A stretch of DNA of 64,000 nt, taken from contig NZ_JADYWE010000001.1 of NCBI RefSeq assembly GCF_015864955.1, positions 806,001-870,000 of the forward strand, given 5' to 3'. A model generated the notes under the pieces. That model made no database searches. It saw only the letters and a list, made by a program, of their open reading frames with translations, and had not been told where the DNA came from. Shown in pieces: positions 42,740-52,403 of the stretch; position 1 is the stretch's first letter; each line of letters starts with the position of its first letter. This DNA is from Salinibacterium sp. NK8237 (lineage in GTDB: Bacteria > Actinomycetota > Actinomycetes > Actinomycetales > Microbacteriaceae). Position numbers and translations under genes: made by a program.

Positions 42740-43366
42740 GTGCCTGATACTCCTGCCCTCGGTCTCCGCGACCGCAAACGAATCGAAACGCGACTGCGCA
42801 TCGAAACTGCCGCGGTCGAAATCGTCACGGCTGAAGGGCTTGATGGCGCCACGGTCGACATGATCAGCGACCGTGCAGATATTTCGCCGCGCACCTTCTT
42901 CAACTATTTCGAGAGCAAAGAGGATGCCATCCTCGGAACTCAAGACATGGGAGAAGTTCAGCGAGCAATCGACGCTGGAGTCGCCCGCGCAGAAACCGAT
43001 GATTTGGTCGTTGCGATCGTCTCCACCATGTTCCACATCTTTGGCCCGATGGCCGCACGAACTCAGCTCAAAACACAGCGGATGGCTCTTGTTCAAGAAC
43101 ACCCGCGTTTGTTGAGCAGACAGATTCACCAATTCACGCAACTGAACAGCACGATGGCTGCTGCCGTCGTCCAATTCCTCAACAAGCGAGAAACTACGCT
43201 CCCCCGCGACCCCGAACACGTCGCCGAAATTGCCGTAGCCACTTGCGTCGCATCCGTTCGAATCGCGGTCAAGGAATGGATTGCTGCCGGCGCTACCGCC
43301 GACATCGACTCCATGTACCTTCGCGCGATCGGACTTACACGAGAAACACTGAACACACTTCAATGA
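42740..43366 (+). CDS. TetR family transcriptional regulator
   Basis: The protein has 208 residues from GTG 42740. The N-terminal HTH is IETAAVEIVTAEGLDGATVDMISDRADISPRTFFNYF (written as known blocks: GATVDMISDRA and SPRTFFNYFESKED). The C-terminal helical domain would bind a drug-like ligand. The stop overlaps the MFS start (ATGA), so repressor and exporter are one operon. Confidence 0.93.
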   Translation: MPDTPALGLRDRKRIETRLRIETAAVEIVTAEGLDGATVDMISDRADISPRTFFNYFESKEDAILGTQDMGEVQRAIDAGVARAETDDLVVAIVSTMFHIFGPMAARTQLKTQRMALVQEHPRLLSRQIHQFTQLNSTMAAAVVQFLNKRETTLPRDPEHVAEIAVATCVASVRIAVKEWIAAGATADIDSMYLRAIGLTRETLNTLQ

Positions 43367-45057
43367 CAACCACCAACGAACCACCCGTCGCCGACGTCAC
43401 TCCCGAATCCTTCAACGATCCCGCTACGAAGCGCAGCATCCTGTTGCTGTTCGTTGGTCTCATGGTGACGATGCTGCTCTCAGCTCTCGACCAAACCATC
43501 TTCAGCACCGCACTCCCCACCATTGTGGGAGAGCTCGATGGCGTGAACCACATGCTGTGGGTCACGACTGCCTACATCCTGGCTGCGACCATCATGATGC
43601 CCGTCTACGGAAAACTCGGTGACCTCATTGGTCGCAAGGGCCTGTTCATCGGAGCAATTTCTATCTTCATGATTGGCTCTGTTGTCGGCGGGCTCGCCCC
43701 CGACATGACCTGGCTGATCGTCGGCCGCGCCGTTCAAGGTCTCGGCGGCGGTGGCCTCATGATTTTGTCGCAGGCGATCATTGCCGATGTGATTCCCGCG
43801 CGCGAGCGTGGCCGTTACATGGGCGCGATCGGTGGCGTATTTGCTCTCGCGAGCGTCGCCGGGCCACTACTCGGTGGTTGGTTCACTGAGTCAATCGGAT
43901 GGCGTTGGGCGTTCTGGATGAACCTCCCGCTCGGTGCCCTAGCGATCCTCGCTGCCGTCACCCTGCTCAAGCTCCCGAAACACAACAAGCGAAAGCCGAC
44001 CATCGATGTCGCCGGCATGGTGTTGCTCGCCATTGCTTCGGCAGCGGTTGTTCTCACGACAACCTGGGGTGGCACACAGTACGACTGGGATTCGCTGCTC
44101 ATCATCTCGCTGATCATCATCGCCGTGGTCGCTGCCTTCTCCTTCGTAATGGTGGAGCGCTCCGCCGCCGAGCCGATCATGCCCATGGGCATGTTCAAGG
44201 AACGCAACTTTGTTCTCACTACGGCATCCGGTCTGATTACCGGTATCGCCATGTTCGGCGCCCTCGCCTACATGCCGACGTACTTGCAGATGGTGACGGG
44301 TGTGAATGCGACCCAGGCCGGATTCTTGATGATTCCGATGATGGGGGCGCTTCTTCTGAGTTCGGTAACGGCGGGCCAACTGGTCAGTCGCACCGGTCGC
44401 TACAAGTGGCTACCGATTACGGGCGCATTTGTTCTCGCTACCGGTTTGGCGTTGCTCTCCACCATGACGCCTGACCTCCCACTCTGGATTCTCTGCTCGT
44501 ACCTCGCCGTGATGGGTCTCGGTATCGGCATGAGCATGCAAATTCTGGTGCTTATCGTTCAGAACACGTTCCCCAACTCGCAGGTCGGCACCGCTACGGC
44601 ATCCAACAACTACTTCCGCCAGATTGGTGCCTCAATCGGCACCGCAGTTGTCGGCAGCCTGTTTGTTGCTCGTCTCACCGATCTGCTGAGCACTCGCCTT
44701 CCGGCTAGTGCCGCTGGTGCCACCGGCGACACCAACTCATTGACGCCGGCTGCTGTGCGCGATCTTCCGGATGCACTGCGCGAGATCATCGTCAGCTCCT
44801 ACAACGATTCGCTGGCACCGGTGTTCCTCTACATGGTGCCGCTGGTTCTGCTCTCAGCCGTGCTGCTGATGTTCCTCAAAGAGGTTCCGTTGGCCACCAG
44901 CATCGACCGCGGAGAAGCCACGGAATCGCTCAACGTGCCCGGGGACGACAATGACAGCGACGATACCAAAGCGGAGGCAACGGATGCCGCTTCGCACCAA
45001 CTGACGACAGCGAGCGACCAGTCGGGGCCAATTTCGATCATCCGCAGTCAGCCGTAG
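43363..45057 (+). CDS. MFS transporter, DHA2 (EmrB/QacA) family drug exporter
   Basis: The protein has 564 residues from ATG 43363. The predicted 14 membrane helices and motif ALDQTIFSTALPTIVGEL plus GKLGDLIGRKGLF (motif A) and GGGLMILSQ are typical of DHA2 proton/drug antiporters. The acidic C-terminal tail is cytoplasmic. Repression by the upstream TetR protein is expected. Substrate unknown. Confidence 0.95.
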   Translation: MTTTNEPPVADVTPESFNDPATKRSILLLFVGLMVTMLLSALDQTIFSTALPTIVGELDGVNHMLWVTTAYILAATIMMPVYGKLGDLIGRKGLFIGAISIFMIGSVVGGLAPDMTWLIVGRAVQGLGGGGLMILSQAIIADVIPARERGRYMGAIGGVFALASVAGPLLGGWFTESIGWRWAFWMNLPLGALAILAAVTLLKLPKHNKRKPTIDVAGMVLLAIASAAVVLTTTWGGTQYDWDSLLIISLIIIAVVAAFSFVMVERSAAEPIMPMGMFKERNFVLTTASGLITGIAMFGALAYMPTYLQMVTGVNATQAGFLMIPMMGALLLSSVTAGQLVSRTGRYKWLPITGAFVLATGLALLSTMTPDLPLWILCSYLAVMGLGIGMSMQILVLIVQNTFPNSQVGTATASNNYFRQIGASIGTAVVGSLFVARLTDLLSTRLPASAAGATGDTNSLTPAAVRDLPDALREIIVSSYNDSLAPVFLYMVPLVLLSAVLLMFLKEVPLATSIDRGEATESLNVPGDDNDSDDTKAEATDAASHQLTTASDQSGPISIIRSQP

Positions 45058-45067
45058 TTCTCGTGGC

Positions 45068-45086
45068 GGCGACCACCTAGGTCGCC
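45068..45086. terminator. Hairpin between convergent MFS and livF genes
   Basis: GGCGACC-ACCTA-GGTCGCC, a perfect 7-bp stem with a 5-nt loop 11 bases after the MFS stop. No T-run is present. Confidence 0.45.
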
Positions 45087-45158
45087 CCACTGCGCGACTA
45101 GGCCCGCAGCACCCCGCCACACAACGGACGGGAGTGTTGCGGGTCTTTCGCTGTCTGC

Positions 45159-45875
45159 CTAGTCGAGGCCGAGGTAGGCCTCAATGACCTTCTCGTCAGC
45201 AAGTAGTTCGTGCGCGGGACCAGAGTGCGACACTTCGCCGGTCTCGAGGACGTACCCGTAGTCAGCGGCGGCGAGGGCACGGCGGGCGTTCTGTTCGACA
45301 AGAACGACAGTGGTGCCGGTCTGTCGGATCTCCTCGATCACGGTAAACACTTCGTCGACAATCTTGGGTGCCAGCCCCATCGATGGTTCATCGAGGAGCA
45401 GAATTTTCGGTTCGGCAATCAGAGCGCGAGCAATCGCCAGCATCTGCTGCTCTCCACCCGATAGCGCGCCGGCATGCAGCTTGCGACGCTCAAACAACAC
45501 GGGGAATCGTTCGTAGACTTCGGCCACTTTTGAGTGCATCGCACTGTTGCTGCGGTGCCAGCCACCCAAAGTGAGGTTCTCGGCAACCGTGAGGGTGCCC
45601 AAAATTTCGCGCCCCTCAGGAACCTGCACGAGGCCGGCCTTGACGAGGCGGTGCGCTGGCCATTTGGTGATGTCTGTGCCCTCGAAAGTGATGACTCCCT
45701 GGCGGGGGCGCAGCAGTCCAGAGACCGCGTTCAGCACCGACGTCTTACCTGCGCCGTTGGCGCCGACGAGCGTAACAAGGGAGCCAACCGGCACCTCGAA
45801 AGACACGTCGCGCACGGCCTCCACTCGCCCATAGTTAACCTGCAGGCCCGTGACACTCAGGATCGGGTCGCTCAT
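45159..45875 (-). CDS. livF: Branched-chain amino acid ABC transporter ATPase LivF
   Basis: This is a 238-residue ABC ATPase: Walker A GANGAGKTS, signature LSGGEQQMLAIARAL, Walker B ILLLDEPSMGLAPK, and the LivF-typical VEQNARRAL. It pairs with the ATPase half of the fused protein encoded upstream. The start overlaps that gene (ATGA). It is the last gene of the operon. Confidence 0.96.
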   Translation of the reverse strand: MSDPILSVTGLQVNYGRVEAVRDVSFEVPVGSLVTLVGANGAGKTSVLNAVSGLLRPRQGVITFEGTDITKWPAHRLVKAGLVQVPEGREILGTLTVAENLTLGGWHRSNSAMHSKVAEVYERFPVLFERRKLHAGALSGGEQQMLAIARALIAEPKILLLDEPSMGLAPKIVDEVFTVIEEIRQTGTTVVLVEQNARRALAAADYGYVLETGEVSHSGPAHELLADEKVIEAYLGLD

Positions 45876-47677
45876 CGGTTCTCCTCCGGGTTGATCGCGC
45901 CGTCGGTTGCCGTGCTGGCATCATGCTCAGGATGCTCGGCTGCCCGATCATCGACAACGTGGGCGAGGGTTTCGGCGGCGAGCACGGATGCCGCTTCCTC
46001 GTCTTCATCGGAGCCCGCTGAGCCGAGGTAGGCCTCGAGCACGCGCGGGTCCCGAGCGATCTCGCTCGGCGCTCCGAAGGCGATGATCTCGCCAAAGTTC
46101 AGCACCATGATGCGGTCACACGTGGCCAGCATCATCCGCACATTGTGTTCGATAACGAGCACGGCGATTCCGTCAGCGGCGAGCGAGCGAATCAGTTCAG
46201 ACAGGCTTGCTGCTTCGACGTGGTTCATTCCGGCCGCGGGCTCATCGAGCACGAGGAGCGACGGATGCGACGCGAGCGCACGAGCGATCTCCAAGCGTCG
46301 CTGATCGCCGTAGGAGAGGTCTCCGGCCGCGTTGGCGGCTTTGTCGCCGAGGCCCACGCGGACCAGCTGGGCCGAGGCCATCGCGATGGCTTCGCGTTCG
46401 AGGCGACGCGCCGAGGGCAGGAACAGTAGACGGCGCAGCAGCGTGTCTTGAGTCATGCGATAGCCGCCGACAAGAACGTTCTCTAGCGCCGAGAGGCGGT
46501 TGAAGAGCTTGATCTGCTGGAAGGTGCGCGCCACTCCGGCCTGGGCCAAACGATGCGCTTTCGTGTTCACGGTGAGCGGCACGCCGAGCACGGTTCCGCT
46601 GCCGGAGGTGGGCGGCGTGAGGCCGGTCACCATATTCACCAGAGTGGTCTTGCCAGCACCGTTCGGGCCGATAAGGCCGAGGACCTCTCCGGCCTTGACC
46701 GTGAGATCGACAGACTGCACGGCGTGCACTCCCCCGTAGGACTTGCCGAGGCCGCTCAGGCTTACCAGTTCGGAACCGGCAGCCGGCAGGGCTGGCAACT
46801 CAGGCTGGAACGACGGATCAACGTTCAGACGCTTGGCTGATTTTCGCACCGGGATAAGCCCCGAGAGGCCACCGGGAAGAAAGAGGATCACGACGAGCAG
46901 GAGCACACCGGAGATCGTCGGGCGGATCCAACCGGCGTCGATCCCGATGACGCGCTGGATCTCGGGAAGCGCGCTCAGGAACGCTGAGCCGAGGATCGGA
47001 CCGATGAAGAGAGTGACTCCACCGACAACGGCGGTGACAAGCCCATCGACGGCAGCGGTGAACGAGAACTCGTTCGGGTCAGCGAACCGGGAGAAGTGCG
47101 CGAGAAGCACACCATAGAGGCCCGCAACTGCTCCGGCAATCACGAATGACGCCATCCGGTACCGAGGAACGTCGATGCCCATGGTGGTTGCGGCAAGTTC
47201 GTCTTCGCGAATTGCGGCAAAGGCGCGTCCGAGGCGGGAACCAGACAGGCGCCAGAACCAGTACGCCACGACGATCAACGCGATCCAGGCGACGCCGGGG
47301 CCAACGAGCTTGGCGAAGCTCAGCCCTTGCGCACCGTTCGTCCACGTCTGGTTGATGAGAAAAATCCGCACCATTTCGCCGAAGGCGAGAGTGGCGATGG
47401 CCAGAAACACTCCACGGAGGCGGATGACGGGCAGGCCCAAGATAAACGCGGCGAAGGCGCCGACAATCATGCCGAACACGATGCCGATGACGAGTGGCGG
47501 GATGAAACCAAACAGTGGCTCGGAGGGTACGACAAGCGCCGAGGTAAAGGCCGCCAACGAGGCGAGCCCTACCTGCGCCAAGCTCAACTGGCCGGCGATG
47601 AGCACGGCATAGAAGCTATAGGCGAGAATCGCCGTGAGGGCGATCAGGGTGATGAGTGACGAGTATTCCGCGATCAC
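45872..47677 (-). CDS. livM: Fused LivM permease and LivG ATPase
   Basis: The protein has 601 residues from GTG 47677 (SD GGGAGG in the end of livH). Residues about 1-300 are a LivM-type permease with about eight helices. After a short linker comes a LivG ATPase with GPNGAGKTTLVNMVTG, signature LSYGDQRRLEIARAL and LLVLDEPAAGMN. LivM and LivG are usually separate, so the fusion fixes one ATPase to one permease subunit. The C-terminus has an acidic extension (SDEDEEAAS...). Confidence 0.95.
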   Translation of the reverse strand: MIAEYSSLITLIALTAILAYSFYAVLIAGQLSLAQVGLASLAAFTSALVVPSEPLFGFIPPLVIGIVFGMIVGAFAAFILGLPVIRLRGVFLAIATLAFGEMVRIFLINQTWTNGAQGLSFAKLVGPGVAWIALIVVAYWFWRLSGSRLGRAFAAIREDELAATTMGIDVPRYRMASFVIAGAVAGLYGVLLAHFSRFADPNEFSFTAAVDGLVTAVVGGVTLFIGPILGSAFLSALPEIQRVIGIDAGWIRPTISGVLLLVVILFLPGGLSGLIPVRKSAKRLNVDPSFQPELPALPAAGSELVSLSGLGKSYGGVHAVQSVDLTVKAGEVLGLIGPNGAGKTTLVNMVTGLTPPTSGSGTVLGVPLTVNTKAHRLAQAGVARTFQQIKLFNRLSALENVLVGGYRMTQDTLLRRLLFLPSARRLEREAIAMASAQLVRVGLGDKAANAAGDLSYGDQRRLEIARALASHPSLLVLDEPAAGMNHVEAASLSELIRSLAADGIAVLVIEHNVRMMLATCDRIMVLNFGEIIAFGAPSEIARDPRVLEAYLGSAGSDEDEEAASVLAAETLAHVVDDRAAEHPEHDASTATDGAINPEENR

Positions 47678-47679
47678 GA

Positions 47680-48555
47680 TTAGACCTCCCGCGTCTTGCG
47701 AGCGCCGAAGAGGCCCTGCGGTCGAAGTATGAGGATGAGGAACAGAAGCCCGAACGCCACCATGTCTCGCCATGAGCTGCCGATGTAGTTGACGGCGAGC
47801 ACTTCGGCAAGACCCAGGATCAGACCACCGACGAGTGCTCCCGGCAGGGATCCCATTCCGCCGACAATGATCACTGCGAGGGCTTTGAGCTCAACGGCAT
47901 GACCGATGCCGAGGGATGCAGCGTTCACGTTCAGAGTGAACAACACACCGGCAACCGCGCCGAGCGCAGACGAGAGAGCGAAGGTTGTGCTGCTGATGCG
48001 GCCCACGTTGAGGCCGAGCACAGCGGCGGCGTGCGGGTTCTCGGCGATCGTGCGCATCCCTCGACCCAGCTTGGATTTCGCAACGAGCCAGGTGAGAACG
48101 ACCATGAGCGAGACACTAATGATGAGGATGACGACTTGAAGCAGAGACACTGTCGCGCCGAAGATTTCCACGCGCGTAGTGGGAAAGGCATCCGCGGGAA
48201 AACGCCGGGTATCGGCCCCGTACAGCGCCTGCAATAGAGAGAGGATGATCGCGCCGAAGGCGATCGAAGAGATGAGCCCCGCGAAGTGCGCATCGTGGCG
48301 ACCGGCGAGCGGCCTGAATGCGATGCGTTCGATCGCAATGCCGAGGATCGCACCAACCACCAGCACGATGGGGATGAGCAGCCAGATCGGCACCCCGAAG
48401 ACCGTGACGATCTCGATACCGACGAGGGCACCAGCGGTGAAAACCGCGGCGTGGGCTAGGTTCAGCCGGTCGAGGATGCCAAATACCAGGGTGAACCCGA
48501 TAGCGAACAACGCGTAGATCGAGCCGAGAAAGATCCCGTCCAAAAAGAGCTGCAT
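47680..48555 (-). CDS. livH: Branched-chain amino acid ABC transporter permease LivH
   Basis: The protein has 291 residues from ATG 48555 (AGGGA in front). It begins MQLFLDGIFLGSIYALFAIG, a typical LivH start, with about eight helices and NPHAAAVLGLNV in the ATPase-contact loop. It forms the membrane pore with the fused LivM. A strong hairpin lies between livJ and this gene. Confidence 0.95.
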   Translation of the reverse strand: MQLFLDGIFLGSIYALFAIGFTLVFGILDRLNLAHAAVFTAGALVGIEIVTVFGVPIWLLIPIVLVVGAILGIAIERIAFRPLAGRHDAHFAGLISSIAFGAIILSLLQALYGADTRRFPADAFPTTRVEIFGATVSLLQVVILIISVSLMVVLTWLVAKSKLGRGMRTIAENPHAAAVLGLNVGRISSTTFALSSALGAVAGVLFTLNVNAASLGIGHAVELKALAVIIVGGMGSLPGALVGGLILGLAEVLAVNYIGSSWRDMVAFGLLFLILILRPQGLFGARKTREV

Positions 48556-48576
48556 TGGTAATGTCCCTGTCTGTAG

Positions 48577-48604
48577 TTGCGTGCCGCCCGGAGGCGGCAC
48601 GCAA
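48577..48604 (-). terminator. Attenuator hairpin between livJ and livH
   Basis: TTGCGTGCCGCC and GGCGGCACGCAA form a perfect 12-bp stem with a CGGA loop, 27 bases after the livJ stop. It likely protects the livJ message or limits read-through so the binding protein exceeds the permease. Confidence 0.7.
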
Positions 48605-48631
48605 CGTGCATGTATTGGCGGTGCGGAGACG

Positions 48632-49807
48632 CTAGTTCAGGATGACGAATTCGCCGTCTTGAACGATCTGCACGAGAGCGTCGTGTTCGGCGTCGCGGTT
48701 CGCGTTCAGGGTCACATTACCGAGAACGGTAGGAACATCGGTGATGGCGCCAAGGCCAGCCTGGATTCCGTCACGCTCGCCGGAGCATTCTGAGCGCACT
48801 GCTTCGTCGATGATCTGCATGCCGGCGTACGCCTGAGCGGCGAACTGGTCGGGAGCCGAGCTGTAGGCCGCGGTGTAGTCCTCAATGAACTTCACGTTCT
48901 GCTCGTTGTCTGAAGCAGAGTTCCACGCGGCTCCCACGATGACGCCTTCTGCAGCATCGCCAGCACCTTCGATGAGTGCGGGCGAGTTGAAGCCGTTTCC
49001 GCCGATGATGGGGGTGTCGATTCCGATTTCACGGGCCTGGGTCACGAGCGGCACTGCGGCATCGATGAGACCAGAAACGATGATCGCGTCGGCGTCAGAC
49101 TGCTTTGCCTTGTTAAGGAGGGCACGGAAGTCGGTGTCTGCCTTCGAGAAGGTGAGAGTGTCAGCTACTTCAACATTCTGATCTTCGAGAGCGGCAGCGA
49201 AGGCTTGGTAGCCAGATTCGGTGAACGCATCGTCGTTGGCGTACATGACAACGACTTTCTGCACACCGAGACTGTCAACAGCAGCCTTGACGGTCTGCGG
49301 GATGACGGCATCTTCAGTGAGGGAGTCGCGGAAAATGTAGTCACCGATCTCGGTGATGCCCGCTGCAGTGTTGGACACACCGAGAACGGGAACGCCAGCG
49401 TCCTGCGCGATCGGGTCTGTTTGCTTTGCCGTGTTCGACAGCGTCGGGCCGATGATGACACTAGCGCCAGCGCTAATGAAGCTATCGAAGACCTGGATGG
49501 CTTCCTTGGGGTCGGTCGCGTCGTCCTCGACAGTGAGGTCGTACGTGACGCCGCCAACCTCGTTGAGAGTCTTGACCGCAAGTTCGAGTGCATTCTTCTG
49601 ACCAGCGCCGTACTGGGCAGCGGCACCGGTGAGGCTAAAGGAAGCACCGATGGGAATTGCAGAATCGATGACGCATTCTGCACCAGTACCGGTCCCGGTC
49701 AATTCGCCGCTAGCGGTCGATCCCGACTCTCCGGCAGCGCTGCAGGCGGTAAGAGCAAGCAATAGGGTGGAACCGCAGACAGCGGCGGAAAACAGTTTAC
49801 TTTTCAT
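48632..49807 (-). CDS. livJ: Branched-chain amino acid ABC transporter substrate-binding lipoprotein
   Basis: The protein has 391 residues from ATG 49807 (AAGGAGG in front). The signal peptide has lipobox LTAC. Periplasmic-binding fold type I (LivJ/LivK): IPIGASFSLTGAAAQYG near the N-terminus and FDSFISAGASVIIGP in the first lobe. Ligands may be Leu/Ile/Val or related amides and cannot be fixed from sequence. Confidence 0.95.
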   Translation of the reverse strand: MKSKLFSAAVCGSTLLLALTACSAAGESGSTASGELTGTGTGAECVIDSAIPIGASFSLTGAAAQYGAGQKNALELAVKTLNEVGGVTYDLTVEDDATDPKEAIQVFDSFISAGASVIIGPTLSNTAKQTDPIAQDAGVPVLGVSNTAAGITEIGDYIFRDSLTEDAVIPQTVKAAVDSLGVQKVVVMYANDDAFTESGYQAFAAALEDQNVEVADTLTFSKADTDFRALLNKAKQSDADAIIVSGLIDAAVPLVTQAREIGIDTPIIGGNGFNSPALIEGAGDAAEGVIVGAAWNSASDNEQNVKFIEDYTAAYSSAPDQFAAQAYAGMQIIDEAVRSECSGERDGIQAGLGAITDVPTVLGNVTLNANRDAEHDALVQIVQDGEFVILN

Positions 49808-49856
49808 AAGTGGACCTCCTTGGCCAAGGTGCATGAGCCACCTAACACCTAGGCAA

Positions 49857-49872
49857 ACTCACCTGTGTGAGT
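49857..49872. promoter_or_regulatory. Inverted repeat in the livJ/antiporter divergent region
   Basis: ACTCAC-CTGT-GTGAGT is a perfect inverted repeat about 50 bases upstream of livJ. A second perfect palindrome, CCTTGGCCAAGG (49818-49829), overlaps the livJ ribosome binding site. Either could be an operator. Confidence 0.35.
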
Positions 49873-49958
49873 CTAGCTTTTCCGCGCTTGCCCCCGAAAC
49901 ACCAGCCTCGCATTCGGGTTGTCAGCTTTTCGACAATTTTCACTGAAAGGCTCAGCAA

Positions 49959-51656
49959 ATGACCGAACTGCTTATCGTGATCGTGGTCGCGCTCATCGTG
50001 ATTGCCTCTGCGACTCTCCTCGGCCCTCGCTTCGGAGTTGCTTCACCCCTCGTTCTTGTTGCCATTGGTGTTGCGGCAAGCCTCTTGCCAGCATTCGATT
50101 CGGTGCAGATTGATCCTGAGCTGATTCTTCAGGGCATCCTTCCGCCATTGCTGTATTCGGCAGCGGTGTCCCTGCCGACCATGAACTTCCGGCGGGAGTT
50201 TGGGGCCATCGGCGGGCTGTCCGTGGTGCTAGTTGTGGGCACTGCGCTCATCCTTGGCGTGTTCTTCATGCTCGTGATTCCGGGGCTCGGGTTTGCGTGG
50301 GGGGTCGCCTTGGGCGCCATCGTGAGCCCCACGGATGCCGTCGCGGCATCCATCATCAAGAAGACACCAGTCTCGAAGCGGGTTATCGCCATGCTCGATG
50401 GCGAAAGCTTGCTGAACGATGCGACTGCCCTTGCGCTGCTGCGGGCCGCGATTGTGGCGACAGCAGCAACGTTCTCCTTTTGGGGTGCGGTTGGCTCCTT
50501 CTCCTATTCGGTCCTGATCGCCCTCGTCATTGGTGGTGCGGTTGGGTGGCTGAACCTTGTTGTTCGCAAACGCATTACTGATCCCACCGTCAACACGGCG
50601 ATCTCGTTCACGGTTCCCTTTATTGCGTCGGTGCCTGCCGAGTTATTGGGTGCCTCGGGACTGGTCGCCGCTGTTGTTGCAGGAATTGTGACCGGCATCC
50701 GGGCACCACGATTGTTCTCGCCCCAGAATCGGCTTTCGGACACTCAGAACTGGCGCATGATCGAGCTCGTTCTTGAGGGCGCGATTTTCTTGATGATGGG
50801 TCTTCAGATTTCGGCCATTCTGACGGATGTCGAAAACGATGATGCAGGAATAAGAAATGCGGTGCTGATCGCGGCCGGGGCTCTCGTGATCACAGTCGTG
50901 GTGCGTGCAGCGTATGTCGCTCCCCTTCTCGCGTTCTTGGCCCGCCGTTCGAAACGGCACGAGTCAATGAAGTCGCGAATGGAGGTGGTGCAAGAGCGGC
51001 TGAATGCACCGAAGGACATTCAGGATGCGGCAGAGCGCGGCAGCAAACACAATCCGGCACGATCGGAACGCTATCTTCAACGCGTGACAGGTCTAGTCAC
51101 TCGGTCGCTGGCCGATATCGAGTACTTTCGGCGTGAACCCTTGGGTTGGCGCGAGGGCACCACCGTGGTGTGGGCTGGCATGCGCGGCGCGATCACGGTG
51201 GCTGCGGCTCAGACGCTGCCCTCTGACACTCCTCAGCGTTCGACCCTCATTTTGATTGCGTTTGCGGTGGCAGCAATGTCACTGCTCGTTCAAGGTGGCA
51301 CGATTGGCGCAGTCGTGCGACGGATCTCGCCGAAGGTCGATCAGGTAGCGGTCGCGGAGCGAGCACAGGAAGAACGCACCCGCCTCTTTGCCCTCCTGAA
51401 AGCAAGCGCGAGCACCATCCCGCCGCGGCTGGATGTTAACGGTGCTGTCGTTGATAGCGATGACGCCTACGCACCGCTGGACGCTGATTTTGATGACGAG
51501 AAACGCCACCGACTGGCGGTCATTGATGCTCAGCGCACGGCTCTGCTCGACGCGCGCGATAACGGCATTTTTGATGCCGACCTGTTGGAGAATGCGTTGG
51601 CGAATCTCGACGCGTCTCAGATCGCGCTCGAGATGCGCGGCAAGCCAACCGCCTGA
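49959..51656 (+). CDS. CPA1 family Na+/H+ antiporter
   Basis: The protein has 565 residues with about 12 membrane helices in the first 400 and a cytoplasmic C-terminal tail. CPA1 motifs: GAIVSPTDAVAASI, GESLLNDATALALL (ion-binding ND), and WAGMRGAITVAAA. It exchanges Na+ (or K+) for H+ across the membrane. It is monogenic and convergent with the next gene (1 base apart). Confidence 0.94.
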   Translation: MTELLIVIVVALIVIASATLLGPRFGVASPLVLVAIGVAASLLPAFDSVQIDPELILQGILPPLLYSAAVSLPTMNFRREFGAIGGLSVVLVVGTALILGVFFMLVIPGLGFAWGVALGAIVSPTDAVAASIIKKTPVSKRVIAMLDGESLLNDATALALLRAAIVATAATFSFWGAVGSFSYSVLIALVIGGAVGWLNLVVRKRITDPTVNTAISFTVPFIASVPAELLGASGLVAAVVAGIVTGIRAPRLFSPQNRLSDTQNWRMIELVLEGAIFLMMGLQISAILTDVENDDAGIRNAVLIAAGALVITVVVRAAYVAPLLAFLARRSKRHESMKSRMEVVQERLNAPKDIQDAAERGSKHNPARSERYLQRVTGLVTRSLADIEYFRREPLGWREGTTVVWAGMRGAITVAAAQTLPSDTPQRSTLILIAFAVAAMSLLVQGGTIGAVVRRISPKVDQVAVAERAQEERTRLFALLKASASTIPPRLDVNGAVVDSDDAYAPLDADFDDEKRHRLAVIDAQRTALLDARDNGIFDADLLENALANLDASQIALEMRGKPTA

Positions 51657-51657
51657 T

Positions 51658-52290
51658 CTATTCGGCGACAGCGTGCGTGAACGCGGTCACCATCTCGACG
51701 ATGGGCGTACTGAGACCGTCAAGCGCATCATCAAGGGTGGGTGCTGGATACGACTCGGCCCCATTCCAATCCGATTTGAGGATGCTCTGCCCATCAGCCC
51801 AGAAGGTGTTTGTCACGTGACCGTCCAACACAAGTGACACTTTCTGCGCTGCGATTGAGTTGCTTCCCACCTGAATCTCTTCGGTCGCACCGCGAATGAA
51901 CTGTGCAGCGACGACAGTGTCGGGGGCTCCCTCTGCGAACTGCCCGAAGTCACGGCTCTCTGCACGTGACTGGAGAAAGGAGGCGAGGAGCACGTGCGCT
52001 AGATAGCTGGGGATCGCTTCGCCGAACTCAGCATTGAGCGTGTTTTGTTGGCTCTCCAGCCACTTTTCGCGGGTGCTCTCGGTCTCGACTCCCGCGAGGT
52101 GGTCAGTGAAACGGAATTTGGTCCACTCCAAAGGAGATGGCGCGAACCACGTCGTTTGCTCAAGCTGGATGAGAGGCCCGTCTGGACTCTGAAATGCCAG
52201 CAGCGTGGTGATGCGGTCCGCGTTCAGGCGGCGAAGCAAGGCGCCCGACTTAACGCCGCCGACATAAAATGACTCGACTGCTACTGACAT
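51658..52290 (-). CDS. Conserved-looking cytoplasmic hypothetical protein
   Basis: The protein has 210 residues from ATG 52290; the longer frame would overlap the divergent promoter region. It has no signal peptide or helix pair and no domain that I recognise. It contains aromatic-rich blocks (TTWFAPSPLEWTKFRFTDHLAG, split here as WFAPSPLEW and KFRFTDHLAG) and ends TPIVEMVTAFTHAVAE. Convergent with the antiporter gene. Confidence 0.7.
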   Translation of the reverse strand: MSVAVESFYVGGVKSGALLRRLNADRITTLLAFQSPDGPLIQLEQTTWFAPSPLEWTKFRFTDHLAGVETESTREKWLESQQNTLNAEFGEAIPSYLAHVLLASFLQSRAESRDFGQFAEGAPDTVVAAQFIRGATEEIQVGSNSIAAQKVSLVLDGHVTNTFWADGQSILKSDWNGAESYPAPTLDDALDGLSTPIVEMVTAFTHAVAE

Positions 52291-52403
52291 GGATGAAACG
52301 TAGCATTCCCTAGAATCGCCACAACAGTGTTGACGAGCGGGTGACGCGATCGTGAGCATTGTTGAGTATGGACTAAGCGTCACTTTTGGCGCATGCTGGC
52401 GTC

